Positions 16,505-26,029 are shown, numbered from the stretch's first letter. The stretch: 64,000 bases of DNA from Aminobacter ciceronei (GCF_014138625.1 NZ_JACJHY010000022.1:62001-126000); one strand, 5' to 3'. Translations and numbers: made by a program. The notes: a model not told the origin generated them from the sequence alone.

Positions 16505-18310
16505 TCAAGCCGGAGCCTTGGCCTTTGCCACATCCTTGATGCGGATCGGCTTGAGCACCGGCCCACGCTTGTCCTTGGCAAGGTGGACTGTCCGGTCGAA
16601 CAGGCCGCCATTGTGACGTTGCGGGCCAAAATAGACGACGCCGGTGCCGGCGAGCTCGCCCTCGAACATGTCTTTGACCCGCTGATGCGCTGCTGCGTCG
16701 AGCGTCTCGAAGGCCTCGTCGACAATCGCCCAGTCTGGCTTGTGCAAACGCAGTCGCGCGAAGGCGACGAGCCGCAATTCGTCGCTGGTGAGTTCATCGT
16801 TCCATGGCGCGACACGGTCGAGCGAGGTTGCCAGCCGCTCCAGCCCGACGGCGGCAAGCGCTTCGGCAAAATCCTTGTCGTCGAGGACTGTGCCGCTGGA
16901 CGGATAGGCAAGCACCTCGCGCAGCGTGCCCGGCGGCAGGTAGGAAACGCGCGGCAGGATGGCGACCTGCTTGTCCTTGGGCAGTTCGATGCGGCCCTTG
17001 CCCCATGGCCACAGCCCGGCGAGCGCGCGGAACAGCAGCGTCTTGCCGGCACCTGCCTCGCCCGTGACCTGCAGGCGCTCGCCCGGCCTGACCCGGAGAT
17101 GCGGCTCCGAAAGCCGGATGCAACCGCTTGGCGAGACCAGCTGGAGATCGTCGAACGCCAGGCTGCCGTCGTGGCTTTCGGCGACGTCGATGCGCTCCTC
17201 CTTGTCGTGCAGCCCGTCGGCTGAGACCAGCACGCGGCGGATCACGCCGACGCGCATCAGCGTGGCGCGCCAGTCGGCGATGGCGCCGACATTGTTGATG
17301 AACCAGCGCAGCGAGGCGTGGACCTGGTTGAAGGCGCTGACAGCCATCATCAGCCCGCCGAAGCTGATGTCGCCAGCGAAATAGACCGGTGCAGCGACCA
17401 GGATCGGCGCGACCACGGTAAACCAGCCATAACCGTCGGTGACCCAGCCGAGATTGATCTGGGTGGCGAAGATGCGGCGCAGCGAATTGAGCACGCCGGC
17501 AAGATCGAGCTCCAGCCGGCGCTTTTCATCGGCCTCGCCGCGCGCCAGCGAGATGGCGTCGATGTTCTGGTTGATGCGGACCATCGAGAAACGAAGCTCG
17601 GCTTCGCGCGAATAGCGATCGGCGTTCTGGGCAATCAGCGGCCGGCCGACCAGCCAGCTCAGCAGCGATGCGGAGCCGGCATAGGCGATCGCCGCCCAGA
17701 CCATGTAACCGGGAATGCTGAACGAGCGCTCGCCGACGTGGAAGACGAAGCCGGACGACAGGCTCCACAACACCCCGACGAAGGACACCAGCAGGATCGA
17801 GGCCTGCAGCAGGCCGATGGCGAGGTCGGTTGTAAGGTCGGCAAGGTGGCCGGCATCCTGCTGCATGCGCTGGTCGGGATTGACGCCGACGGCCCCGGCA
17901 TTGGCGAGGCGGAAGGCACGGCCAGGCCGCAGCCATTCGGTGATGAGGTCGAGCGTCAGCCCCTCGCGCAGCTTGAGCCGGATCATCTGGTTCAGCCATT
18001 GCTGGCCGACATTCAGCACCAGGAGGCAGCCGGCGATCGCCGCGAAGATCGTCAGCTGGCGCAGGAAGGCGTCGAGGTCGCGGTTTTCGAGCGCGTCGTA
18101 GAACGGCTTGTTCCAGCGGTTGAGCACGATCTGCCCGGCCGACGTGGCGAGGATGACGGTCAGGATCGACAGGCCGAGCCAGACGAGTGTTCGGCGCACC
18201 GGAGAGCCGGCAAGCGCCTGCCGCGCCATTCTGAGATGGTCGAAAAACCGGCCGTCGACATCCGCTGCCAGAGGCTCACGATTGGTGTGGATGAACGATT
18301 GGGCTGGCAT
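16505..18310 (-). CDS. SbmA/BacA-YddA-like ABC transporter, fused permease-ATPase
   Basis: A 601-residue protein: an ABC_membrane_2 permease domain (about residues 25-345, with helices near 40-60, 88-103, 165-187, 200-220 and 292-312), then an ATPase domain. Walker A is GEAGAGKTLLF (417-427) and Walker B WAIVDEA (527-533) with catalytic Glu532. The signature, normally LSxGEQQR in this family, reads LTSDELRL (507-514), so its glycine is Asp. The start at 18310 is set by GGAGG six bases ahead; a longer form to 18364 lacks a ribosome site. The substrate is unknown (peptide or antibiotic in relatives). Confidence 0.86.
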   Translation of the reverse strand: MPAQSFIHTNREPLAADVDGRFFDHLRMARQALAGSPVRRTLVWLGLSILTVILATSAGQIVLNRWNKPFYDALENRDLDAFLRQLTIFAAIAGCLLVLNVGQQWLNQMIRLKLREGLTLDLITEWLRPGRAFRLANAGAVGVNPDQRMQQDAGHLADLTTDLAIGLLQASILLVSFVGVLWSLSSGFVFHVGERSFSIPGYMVWAAIAYAGSASLLSWLVGRPLIAQNADRYSREAELRFSMVRINQNIDAISLARGEADEKRRLELDLAGVLNSLRRIFATQINLGWVTDGYGWFTVVAPILVAAPVYFAGDISFGGLMMAVSAFNQVHASLRWFINNVGAIADWRATLMRVGVIRRVLVSADGLHDKEERIDVAESHDGSLAFDDLQLVSPSGCIRLSEPHLRVRPGERLQVTGEAGAGKTLLFRALAGLWPWGKGRIELPKDKQVAILPRVSYLPPGTLREVLAYPSSGTVLDDKDFAEALAAVGLERLATSLDRVAPWNDELTSDELRLVAFARLRLHKPDWAIVDEAFETLDAAAHQRVKDMFEGELAGTGVVYFGPQRHNGGLFDRTVHLAKDKRGPVLKPIRIKDVAKAKAPA

Positions 18311-18434
18311 GCGCATCCTCCGGCTGGCCGCTTCGTGCGAATCGGCGCGGGCGGAGTGTGCCATTCAACTGCGATGGCGTATCAGCGAGTCGGCTGAACA
18401 GACCGTGATTGAAAACGCAGTCTTTGGCCGAGGC

Positions 18435-19373
18435 TCAGCCCTTCGGCACGAACACGTTGACCGATTTCGGCCGGATGCGGAAATGCGCCGGCGTCCAGGT
18501 AACCAGCTCGCCGTCGGTGTTGACCGGTCGCGGCTGCTTGGTGCGGATCGTCACCTCCGTGGTCTTGAAGGCGCGGACGTCGTCCCACTGGCCTTGCGTG
18601 CCCTTGCGCAGGCTGGGCAGAAGCCTGAGCAGCCGCCACCAATGGTCGACCTCGAGGCTGTAGAGATCGAGCCAGCCGTCGTCGGCGGTCGCGGTCTCCT
18701 CGACGGTCATGCCGCCGCCATAATGGCGACCGTTGCCGACCGAGACCTGCATGGTGCGGATCTTTTCGGTGGTGCCGTCATGGTCGACATAACAGGTGAA
18801 CAGCCGCGAACGCATCAGGATGCGGGCGGCGACGATGCCGTAGCCCAGCGTGCCCCAGCGCTTCTTGGCGTGCTCGGTGAGCTCGCCCGCCAGTTCGGCG
18901 CTGAAACCGATGCTGGCGACGTTGAAGAACAGATGGCCGTTGACCTCGCCGAGATCGACGGTTGCCTGGTGGCCGGCGGCGATGATTTCCGCCGCCTTCA
19001 CCGGGTCGGCGGGAATGCCCATCGTGCGGGCAAAGTCATTGGCTGTGCCGAGCGGCAACACGCCGAGCGTCAGGCCGGAATAGGACAGACCGGCGGCCGC
19101 GTTGTTGAGCGTGCCGTCGCCGCCACCAACGATTGCCATGTCGAAATGATCGGCATTGCGCGAGATCAGCTCGGAGGCGTTCTCGTCCTTGCTTGTTGCC
19201 ATCTCCTCGATCTGGAGACCGGCATCGACGAGCACCTGACGGGCGGCATCGATCGACCCGCCACCACGGCGTGCGCGCGGATTGACGATTAGCATCGCGC
19301 GCTTGCCCCTGGAATGCTGCACGGCGCGCTTTTGGTTGATGACGTCGGTCAGGAGGCAACCCCTATTCTTCAC
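18435..19373 (-). CDS. Diacylglycerol-kinase-like lipid kinase (YegS/DagK family)
   Basis: A protein of up to 312 residues with a DAGK catalytic domain: MLIVNPRARRGGG, then the diagnostic nucleotide motif IVGGGDGTLNNAAAGL and LGVLPLGTANDFARTMG. Members phosphorylate diacylglycerol, sphingoid bases or phosphatidylglycerol; the specificity is open. The start is uncertain. The frame opens at GTG 19373, but the conserved domain begins at an ATG about 26 codons in (near 19295) with AGGGG ahead. It stands alone between the ABC exporter and the decarboxylase. Confidence 0.86.
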   Translation of the reverse strand: MKNRGCLLTDVINQKRAVQHSRGKRAMLIVNPRARRGGGSIDAARQVLVDAGLQIEEMATSKDENASELISRNADHFDMAIVGGGDGTLNNAAAGLSYSGLTLGVLPLGTANDFARTMGIPADPVKAAEIIAAGHQATVDLGEVNGHLFFNVASIGFSAELAGELTEHAKKRWGTLGYGIVAARILMRSRLFTCYVDHDGTTEKIRTMQVSVGNGRHYGGGMTVEETATADDGWLDLYSLEVDHWWRLLRLLPSLRKGTQGQWDDVRAFKTTEVTIRTKQPRPVNTDGELVTWTPAHFRIRPKSVNVFVPKG

Positions 19374-19474
19374 CGTGGGCCAAGCCCGCTGTCATCTAGG
19401 GATCGATCTGGCAAATTTGAAGGCAGGCGGATGAATATGCCGGCGGCGAAGCCAAGTAACCGGAAATATTCGCG

Positions 19475-20896
19475 TCAGTCCTGGGACGTTTCACGCACGC
19501 CGCGCCAGGCCGAGATGATGGCTGCGGCGGTAGCCTTGCCGGCCGCGTCGTCGATGAGCCAGGAAATCACCGAAATGCGCATCACCTCGCGTCCGCGCCA
19601 TTTGGCGCCGCCGGCGAAGGCAACGCCGTCCCGCTGGAGCCGGATGATCGTTGCCCGGGTCAGTTCATCGCCGCGCTCGGCAAGCTCGTCGGCGCCGAAA
19701 CGCACCAGCACCTGGTTGAGCACGACATCGTTGAGCACTGCGATGGCGTTTTCACCACGCAGCTCATCGGCGATCAGCCGTGCAACACGACAGTGCCGCT
19801 CGACCATCGTGGCTATGCCCTCGCGGCCGAGATGGCGGATGATCGCCCAGGTGGCAAAACCACGCGCCCGCCGCGACAGTTCGGGAACGAAATGGCTGGG
19901 GTCGCGCTCGCCCTCCATAGCCGTCGGCAGATAGCTCGCCGCAATCGTCATGGCGCGGCGATGCGCCTCGCTGTCGCGGACGATGGCATAGCCGCAGTCA
20001 TAAGGCGTCTGCAGCCATTTGTGGCCATCGGTTGCCCAGGAATCGCAAGCGTCGAGCCCCTCGGTGAAATGCCTGAAAGCAGGGCAGGCACGCGCCCAAG
20101 CCCCGAAAGCGCTGTCGACATGGATCCAGGCACCGACCCCGCGGGCGATCGGCACCAGTTCGGTGAACCTGTCGAAGCCGCCGGTGTTGATCTGGCCGGC
20201 CTGCAGGATGACGATTGCCGGCCCCCGCACGTCAGCCGCACGGCGAGCGAAATCCTCCGGCTCCATCTGGCCTTGGCTGTCGGTGGCGACCCGGATCAGC
20301 CGATCGTGGCCAAGGCCGAGGAATTGCAGCGCCGAAAACACCGTGGTGTGGGCGTCGTCTCCAATCAGCACGGAAATCGACGGCGCGCCGAACAGGCCGT
20401 TGGCGTCGACATCCCAGCCGACACGTCGCAGCACCGCACCGCGCGCTGCGGCCAGGCAAACGAAATTTGCCACCGTAGCACCTGTGACAAAGCCAACCGA
20501 GCTTTCGCGCGGCAGATCGAGCAGGTCGAGCAGCCAGCGCGCGGCAACCGTCTCGGCCGCGGCGGCCGACGGCATGGCGTGGTGGTTGCCGGCGTTCTGG
20601 CCCCATGCGCTGGTCATCCAGTCCGCAGCGACGCCAACCGGGTGCGAACCGCCAATGACCCAGCCGAAGAAGCGTGCGCCGGTGGTAACGTTGAGGCCCG
20701 GTTCGGCCCGTGCCGCCAGTTCGTCGACCACGACGCCGGGTGCTTCTCCGGTCTCGGGCAAAGGGCCGTCAAAGGCGGCCAAGGCGTCGGCGTAGCCATG
20801 CAGCGGACGCTGCGGCCTGGATGGCAGTTCCGACCTGTAACGGATGGCATGGTCCGCGGCCTGGCGCAGCAGGCGCCCGATCTGTTCCCCCTCCAT
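19475..20896 (-). CDS. PLP-dependent group II decarboxylase
   Basis: A 473-residue fold-type I PLP enzyme of the aromatic amino acid/glutamate decarboxylase group. Features are an N-terminal region with SAWGQNAGNHHAMPSAA, SVGFVTGATVANFVCLAAAR (cofactor phosphate), WIHVDSAFGAW (PLP aspartate) and the Schiff-base lysine in ATDGHKWLQTPYDCG. It would decarboxylate an amino acid to an amine. The substrate (Tyr, Trp, Dopa or other) is not decidable by eye. The ATG at 20896 has AGAGG ahead. No amine transporter or oxidase is adjacent. Confidence 0.88.
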   Translation of the reverse strand: MEGEQIGRLLRQAADHAIRYRSELPSRPQRPLHGYADALAAFDGPLPETGEAPGVVVDELAARAEPGLNVTTGARFFGWVIGGSHPVGVAADWMTSAWGQNAGNHHAMPSAAAAETVAARWLLDLLDLPRESSVGFVTGATVANFVCLAAARGAVLRRVGWDVDANGLFGAPSISVLIGDDAHTTVFSALQFLGLGHDRLIRVATDSQGQMEPEDFARRAADVRGPAIVILQAGQINTGGFDRFTELVPIARGVGAWIHVDSAFGAWARACPAFRHFTEGLDACDSWATDGHKWLQTPYDCGYAIVRDSEAHRRAMTIAASYLPTAMEGERDPSHFVPELSRRARGFATWAIIRHLGREGIATMVERHCRVARLIADELRGENAIAVLNDVVLNQVLVRFGADELAERGDELTRATIIRLQRDGVAFAGGAKWRGREVMRISVISWLIDDAAGKATAAAIISAWRGVRETSQD

Positions 20897-20994
20897 GGCA
20901 GTACCCTCTGCTCCAAGAGTGCCGTAATCCGCAGAAACATTAGAAACCAAGCATATTCCGCGCAGGGCTTCCCGGCAACGAACGCACCCGCAGT

Positions 20995-21786
20995 CTAACG
21001 ATCTAGCTCCGGGAAATAGGGATCGGAATAGATCCGCCTGTCGCGTTCGCCGGCCATGCAGTCGACCCGGGGCTCGGTGTCGATCCTGACGACCGGCACG
21101 GCATGGGTGTCGCCGCTGACCTCGAGCACCAGCTTGCGCCGGATCGCAGTGGCGAATTCCGACGCCGCCTTGATCGGCAGGACGAACGAGCCGGCGCCGC
21201 CGGTGACACATTTGGCGTAGTAACGGTCGAGCCTGGACGCCGTTCGCGACGGCCGGATCAGGATCGGCAAGCCGTTGATGACGATTCCCTGGGCCAGAGC
21301 AGCGTCACGCGCGGGAAGCACCGGGTTGCCGAAATTGTTCGGCCCGTCGCCCGAAATGTCGATAACGCGGCGAAAGCCGTCGGCGTCGTTGCTGTCGAAC
21401 AGCTTGGCGCCATAAGTGACCGCGCCCGAGATCGAGGTGCCGCGAAAGCCGCTGAACGGCCTCGCCTCGAGCCTGGCGGCGAAGGCGGCAGCACTCTGCG
21501 GCCCGTCGATGATCTGCCACGGCACCACCGATTCCTCGCGCACGGTGCCCGCCCATTCGAAATAGGTGATGGCGACGCGGCCATGCTGGCCGGACAGAAC
21601 GGCATCAATGAAATCAGGGTGGCGCAGCGCCTCGACATAACCCGCGCGCTGGAGGGTGAACTCTTCCAGATCCATCGAGCGCGAGACGTCGACCGCAAGC
21701 ACGAGCTCGACATCGACCGCAACACCAGCCACCGGGCGCGGCACCTCGCAGCCCAGACACAAGACTATGGCCAGCACGCCCAGCAT
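20995..21786 (-). CDS. DUF1194 (von Willebrand A-like) secreted protein
   Basis: A 263-residue protein opening with a short signal segment (MLGVLAIVLCLGCEVPRPVAG) and then a VWA/DUF1194 fold. The MIDAS-like DVSRSMD occurs near residue 35, with GFRGTSISGAV and IDISGDGPNN later. DUF1194 proteins are common in alphaproteobacteria and uncharacterised; metal-dependent protein binding outside the cytoplasm is likely. I chose the ATG at 21786, which makes the signal segment N-terminal; a GTG form to 21858 is possible. It is in line with the upstream methyltransferase gene. Confidence 0.78.
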   Translation of the reverse strand: MLGVLAIVLCLGCEVPRPVAGVAVDVELVLAVDVSRSMDLEEFTLQRAGYVEALRHPDFIDAVLSGQHGRVAITYFEWAGTVREESVVPWQIIDGPQSAAAFAARLEARPFSGFRGTSISGAVTYGAKLFDSNDADGFRRVIDISGDGPNNFGNPVLPARDAALAQGIVINGLPILIRPSRTASRLDRYYAKCVTGGAGSFVLPIKAASEFATAIRRKLVLEVSGDTHAVPVVRIDTEPRVDCMAGERDRRIYSDPYFPELDR

Positions 21787-21876
21787 CGTTTGCAGGCTCT
21801 CCGACGGATGGATCAGTGTCGCGGCAATGGCGTCGGAATGGAAGTGGTGCGGCTTCACCCCTTCGTGAGGTACAGC

Positions 21877-22647
21877 CTAGCCACCATGCTCCGCGTCGCC
21901 ACGGCGCAGGGCTGGAAAGCCGCGTGAGGCGCCGGTGGGCGACAGCACCGGCACGAAGACGCGCCGCGAGGCGCGCTGCGCCACCGGAATGCCCTGGTAG
22001 ACGCGCTTCTGCGCCTCGACGACGATGGCGCCGGCAAAGATCGGCCAGAGGCGGCGGCCTGCGCGCTCGAACAGATGGTCGAACTTCATCATCCATTTGC
22101 GCCGTGACGGCGGGAAATGCAGCGCATCCGACCATGCCGAGACGGTGAAATTGGCCTCGCGCAACAGTTCGTTGAGCTGGCCGGACGAGAATGGCCGCCC
22201 GGTGCCGAAGGGCGTGTGCTCGAAACGCGCCCACATGCCGCGCCGGTTGGGCACGACAATGACGATGCGCCCCGCCGGCGACAGCACGCGCCAGATCTCC
22301 TTCAGCGTCTCGCGCGGGCTTTCGGCATGTTCGAGCGAATGGACCAGCAGCACCCTGTCGACGGAGGAATCGACGAGCGGCAACTCCTCGTCAAAGACGA
22401 GTGCCGTCGAGGACGGCCCATTCGCCGGCCAGACCACGGCACCTTGTGTAGCCGGCATGAAGGCAAAGACACGCTCGGCATCGCTGCCGAATCGGTCGAG
22501 CCAGGGCAGCGTGTAACCGAGCCCGACAAGCCGCTCATTGGGCAGACCGGCCCACACCGACGACAGCGCCATGGATATCGACTGCTCGGCGAGGCGGCCA
22601 AGCGGCGTCGAGTAGAAGGAGCGAAGATCGACGATGTCGGAATTCAT
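21877..22647 (-). CDS. Class I SAM-dependent methyltransferase
   Basis: A 256-residue protein with a methyltransferase-11 type core. A truncated glycine motif (RLVGLGYTLPWLDRFG) comes early. VDRVLLVHSLEHAESPRETLKEIWRVLSPAG is split across the acceptor region, followed by GRIVIVVPNRRGMWARFE. The substrate is unknown. This gene is found beside gloB in many Rhizobiales, which suggests a link to glyoxalase metabolism, but no mechanism is known to me. The ATG at 22647 lacks a strong ribosome site. It is divergent from gloB with a 106-base gap. Confidence 0.83.
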   Translation of the reverse strand: MNSDIVDLRSFYSTPLGRLAEQSISMALSSVWAGLPNERLVGLGYTLPWLDRFGSDAERVFAFMPATQGAVVWPANGPSSTALVFDEELPLVDSSVDRVLLVHSLEHAESPRETLKEIWRVLSPAGRIVIVVPNRRGMWARFEHTPFGTGRPFSSGQLNELLREANFTVSAWSDALHFPPSRRKWMMKFDHLFERAGRRLWPIFAGAIVVEAQKRVYQGIPVAQRASRRVFVPVLSPTGASRGFPALRRGDAEHGG

Positions 22648-22753
22648 GGGCCGAAGGTAGACGCGCCGCCCACCGACTTCAACGACCCCGCCCCATTTGG
22701 CGTGACAGGCTTGGCGGCGCGCCCTATCGTTCCCGGCAAAATGGAGTCCTGTC

Positions 22754-23521
22754 ATGGCTGTCGAGATCAAGCTTTTCATGTGCCGCACCGACAATTTCGG
22801 CGCGCTTTTGCACGACCGCGAAACCGGTGAGACGGCAATTATCGATGCCCCCGAGGAAGGCCCGATCCAGTCGGCGATCGAACACAGCGGCTGGACGCCG
22901 TCGACGATCCTGACGACGCATCACCATGCCGACCATGTCGAGGCGAACCTGGCCTTGAAGAGCCGCTACAAGCTGCGCATCATCGGCCCCGAAGCCGAGC
23001 GCGACAAGATCCCCGGCATCGACGACACGGTCGAGCAAGGCTCGGTCATTCCTTTCGGCAACGAGACCATCGAGGTCATCGAGACTCCCGGACATACGGC
23101 CGGCCACGTCTGCTACTACCTGCCGAAATCGAAGCTGGCCTTCACCGCCGACACGCTGTTTGCGCTCGGCTGCGGCCGGCTGTTCGAGCGCCCGGCACCC
23201 GTCATGTTCGAATCGCTGAAAAAGCTGGCCGCCCTGCCGCCGGAGACGGTGATCTATTGCGGGCACGAATACACGCTGTCCAATGCGCGTTTCGCGCTGA
23301 CGATCGATCCGGACAACGCAGCCCTGCGCGCCCGCACCGATAAGATCGAGGCGTTGCGCAGCGACGGCAGGCCGACACTGCCGACGACAATCGGCGAGGA
23401 GCTGGCGACCAACCCGTTCCTGCGCTGGGCCGATCCAGCCATCCGCAAGCATCTCGGCATGGAAAAGGCGGCCGACGTCGACGTCTTCGCTGAGGTCCGG
23501 AAGCGCAAGGACAATTTTTGA
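22754..23521 (+). CDS. gloB: Hydroxyacylglutathione hydrolase (glyoxalase II)
   Basis: A 255-residue metallo-beta-lactamase-fold enzyme that hydrolyses S-lactoylglutathione to lactate and glutathione. The metal-binding [11 protein letters not shown] motif, [12 protein letters not shown], the bridging Asp in [16 protein letters not shown] and [14 protein letters not shown] are all intact. It is followed by the cupin gene, whose ATG lies three bases after the gloB stop. Confidence 0.95.
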   Translation: MAVEIKLFMCRTDNFGALLHDRETGETAIIDAPEEGPIQSAIEHSGWTPSTILTTHHHADHVEANLALKSRYKLRIIGPEAERDKIPGIDDTVEQGSVIPFGNETIEVIETPGHTAGHVCYYLPKSKLAFTADTLFALGCGRLFERPAPVMFESLKKLAALPPETVIYCGHEYTLSNARFALTIDPDNAALRARTDKIEALRSDGRPTLPTTIGEELATNPFLRWADPAIRKHLGMEKAADVDVFAEVRKRKDNF

Positions 23522-23523
23522 CC

Positions 23524-23961
23524 ATGAGGGCTCAAGAGATCATCGCCACACTCGGCATGCAACGCCACCCCGAGGGCGGCTGGTATGTCGAGACATTTCG
23601 CGACAATCCGGAAGCCGGACCGCATGGCCCGCGCGGCAACCAGACGGCGATCTATTTTCTGCTCGAGCACGGTGACGTGTCGGCATGGCACCGGGTCAAG
23701 GACGCTGCCGAAATCTGGCACTACCATGCCGGCGCGCCGATCGAACTGAAACTGTTCCAGGAAGGCGGCATCCTTGTCGCCCACACGCTTGGCGTCGACA
23801 TCGCAGTCGGCCAGCGGCCGCAATGCGTGGTGCCGTCCGGCTGGTGGCAGACGGCGCGTTGCCTGGGTGACTGGACGCTTGTCGGCTGCACGGTGTCACC
23901 GGGTTTCGAATTCGCCCAGTTCGAGTTGGCGGAACCGGGCTGGGAGCCGAGTGTCGGCTAG
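23524..23961 (+). CDS. Cupin_5 (DUF985) family protein
   Basis: A 145-residue single-domain cupin. The DUF985 pattern is clear: LGMQRHPEGGWYVETFRD, IYFLLEHGDVSAWHRVKDAAEIWHYH and a late GCTVSPGFEF. Histidines in WHRV and WHYH are the likely metal ligands. Relatives include sugar or keto-acid isomerase-like proteins, but the activity is unassigned. The ATG at 23524 follows the gloB stop directly, so it is probably cotranscribed with gloB. The end overlaps the convergent YddG-like gene by four bases. Confidence 0.85.
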   Translation: MRAQEIIATLGMQRHPEGGWYVETFRDNPEAGPHGPRGNQTAIYFLLEHGDVSAWHRVKDAAEIWHYHAGAPIELKLFQEGGILVAHTLGVDIAVGQRPQCVVPSGWWQTARCLGDWTLVGCTVSPGFEFAQFELAEPGWEPSVG

Positions 23962-24854
23962 GCCCCTGCCCCGTCGGCGGCCGGCCCCTTGCCCTCGCCA
24001 AAGATCAGCGATTTCGCCGCCAGCACCGCACCGCCGGTGATGAGCACGCAAGCGGCGAGGATGCGCAGCGATGGTTCGGCGAAGCCGGCCGCGATCAGCA
24101 CCAGGGTCGACAGCAGCGGGGCTGCGTAGCTCGCAGCACCGAGCACCTGGATGTTGCCGCGCTTGACGCCGATGTCCCAGGCATAGAAGGCAGCACCGAC
24201 CGGCATCAGGCCGAGGCCAAGCACGGCGAGCCACTGACCGGCATTGGCCGGCAGCACGGTCTCTTCCAGCGCCAGGTGGCAGGCAAGGGACAGCACCGAC
24301 GTCGCCAGGCAGAACCACGTGACGACGGTCGTCGGCACCGAGGGAAAGCGGCGTGACAGAAGCGAATAGCCCGACCACAGGAAGGCGCAGGCGAAGGCCA
24401 TGATGTAGCCGAAGGCGTAGCGCGGCTCGAAGGCCAGCCCGCCGCCCTTGGTGACGATCAGGAAGGTGCCGGCCAGGCCGAGCAGCGCACCGGCGATGTG
24501 GTTCCAGCGCAGGCGCTCGCCCGGCATCAGCGCCGAGCCGAGCACAATGAAGAGCGGCCAGAGATAGGCGATCAGGCTGGCCTCGACCGCCGGCGCGTTG
24601 CGCAGCGCGGTGAAGTAGAAGAAGTGGTAGCCGAACAGGCCGACGATGCCGATGATCCAGACCTGCGCCGGGATCTTCTCGGCCTTGTCGGGCTTGGGCA
24701 TGAACAGGCGGGTAACGAGGCCGACGCAGGTGCCGACGGCGAAGGTGATCGCCGACATCAGGAACGGCGGCACCGAACCGGAGGCGTCGGTAAGCAAGGC
24801 CAGCAGCGCCCACATGGCGACCGCCGAAAATCCGATCAAGGTTGCGCGCCCCAC
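23958..24854 (-). CDS. YddG-like DMT exporter (EamA family)
   Basis: A 298-residue inner-membrane protein with ten hydrophobic segments in two EamA halves. LFGYHFFYFTALRNAPAVEA and YLWPLFIVLGSALMPGE in the first half are characteristic of YddG-type aromatic amino acid exporters. It starts at GTG 24854 with a GGAGGGG ribosome site. Aromatic amino acid export is inferred from family resemblance only. Not linked to the convergent cupin gene beyond a four-base overlap. Confidence 0.87.
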   Translation of the reverse strand: MGRATLIGFSAVAMWALLALLTDASGSVPPFLMSAITFAVGTCVGLVTRLFMPKPDKAEKIPAQVWIIGIVGLFGYHFFYFTALRNAPAVEASLIAYLWPLFIVLGSALMPGERLRWNHIAGALLGLAGTFLIVTKGGGLAFEPRYAFGYIMAFACAFLWSGYSLLSRRFPSVPTTVVTWFCLATSVLSLACHLALEETVLPANAGQWLAVLGLGLMPVGAAFYAWDIGVKRGNIQVLGAASYAAPLLSTLVLIAAGFAEPSLRILAACVLITGGAVLAAKSLIFGEGKGPAADGAGA

Positions 24855-24930
24855 TTACCCCTCCCGGCGCAACGCGCCTTTCCCCGTGGAGGCTGACCGC
24901 GTCCGGAAACCGGCGCCCCCTCTTCGTTGC

Positions 24931-24975
24931 GCATGATCTTATCCGAAAATCGATGTCCACTTTTCGGGAACATGC
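24931..24975. repeat. 45-bp palindromic intergenic repeat of Rhizobiales type
   Basis: GCATG...CCGAAAA...TTTTCGG...CATGC forms an interrupted palindrome: outer arms GCATG/CATGC (24931-24935 and 24971-24975) and inner arms CCGAAAA/TTTTCGG. It lies in the 137-base gap between the YddG-like start and the DUF3108 stop. From memory, closely similar GCATGATCTTTTCCGAAAA elements are dispersed between genes in Mesorhizobium and Rhizobium. Only one copy is in this window. Confidence 0.8.
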
Positions 24976-24991
24976 TTCGTTCGGGTCATGC

Positions 24992-25774
24992 TCAATTGGT
25001 CGCTTCGAAGCGCCGTGCCTTGACGGTGATCGTTCCGATCTCCGTGCTTACGGTCGCATATATAGGCGCATATACTCCGGTTTCGCCGAGCGGCGCAAAC
25101 GTCACCATGATGCGGCTGCGGTCGCGCAGGAAGGTCAGCGCCTTCTTGTCGGTGCGGTAGCCCGAGACAGGCTGGAAGCCCATGCGGCAGGTGACTGTGT
25201 CGCCTTCGAACCCCTTGACCACCATCTTCTTGCGCGACACCTCGGTCAGCTTGAGGTCGGCACGCAGTTCGCCGTCATAGATCCTGACAGTGCGGCCGCA
25301 GACCTTGTCGAGGCTGGGCGCGCGGATGACGGTCGCAGCGATCGGATCGGCGACGCCGCGCAGGTCGTTGGCGCCGAGCGGAATCCAGGTCTTGCCGCGC
25401 TTCTTGGGCGGCGGCACCACCTCGGTGCTGGTGACGCGGTCGCCGGAAAAGCCGACTGCGACGAGCGAGCTGACCTTGCCCGAGACATAGTCGGCGCGGA
25501 AGGCTCGTGGCCTGGTGCGGCCCTCGCCAAAACTGCCGCGCGACGAGATCGTGCCGCGCGTGTCGTCGAAGAAGGCCGCCAGCCCGGCGCTGGAGACCCT
25601 GCCGTTGACGACATAGGAGTTGCCCTCATAGGTGCTGTCGAAGGTCGCCTTGGCGACCGGAATGCCAAGAAACGAGAGCGAGTAATCGCCGCTGAAGGAT
25701 TTGCCGGCGGCGAGCAGCGGCGACGGCAGGACGGCGAGGCAAAGGCAAAGCAGGATCGGTGCGGGGCGGCGCAT
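24992..25774 (-). CDS. DUF3108 domain-containing periplasmic protein
   Basis: A 260-residue exported protein: signal peptide (PAPILLCLCLAVLPSPLLAAG), then a beta-rich DUF3108 domain with FSGDYSLSFLGIPVAKATF, FRADYVSGK, VCGRTVRIYDGELRADLKL and VSTEIGTITVKARRFE. Function is unknown in the family. The start is ATG 25774; a GTG four codons upstream is also possible. It is divergent from rpmB, with the rpmB promoter in the 255-base gap. Confidence 0.82.
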   Translation of the reverse strand: MRRPAPILLCLCLAVLPSPLLAAGKSFSGDYSLSFLGIPVAKATFDSTYEGNSYVVNGRVSSAGLAAFFDDTRGTISSRGSFGEGRTRPRAFRADYVSGKVSSLVAVGFSGDRVTSTEVVPPPKKRGKTWIPLGANDLRGVADPIAATVIRAPSLDKVCGRTVRIYDGELRADLKLTEVSRKKMVVKGFEGDTVTCRMGFQPVSGYRTDKKALTFLRDRSRIMVTFAPLGETGVYAPIYATVSTEIGTITVKARRFEATN

Positions 25775-25901
25775 TCTCGGTAACACCTCATCGACAGCGC
25801 AAGCTGCGCCTGCCGCTGTTCACGTCCCTGCGCGATGGTTATAGAACCAATTCCGGCCATTCTGTGGAGTTGGGGACAATGCCTGGAAACAACCGGGGTG
25901 C

Positions 25902-25930
25902 TTGACGCGTCGGTGAAATACACTTATGGA
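25902..25930 (+). promoter_or_regulatory. Housekeeping promoter for rpmB
   Basis: TTGACG (25902-25907), a 17-base spacer and TATGGA (25925-25930) fit the alphaproteobacterial sigma-70 pattern, including the preferred C before TTGAC. It lies 100 bases before the rpmB ATG. Confidence 0.65.
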
Positions 25931-26029
25931 ACGCCAACTTTTTCCATGAGGCCGCCTGACTGAGACCGCGCGCCATCGTTATTCGGTGCGTCATCGTCGC
26001 TTGGTCCGCCAGAACTGAAGGTAAGTAAC

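Noticed and set aside
14838-16508. A 556-codon reverse frame opposite the MFS gene
   Set aside because: Composition is His/Arg/Asp/Gln rich as expected of a GC-rich antisense frame, with no domain.
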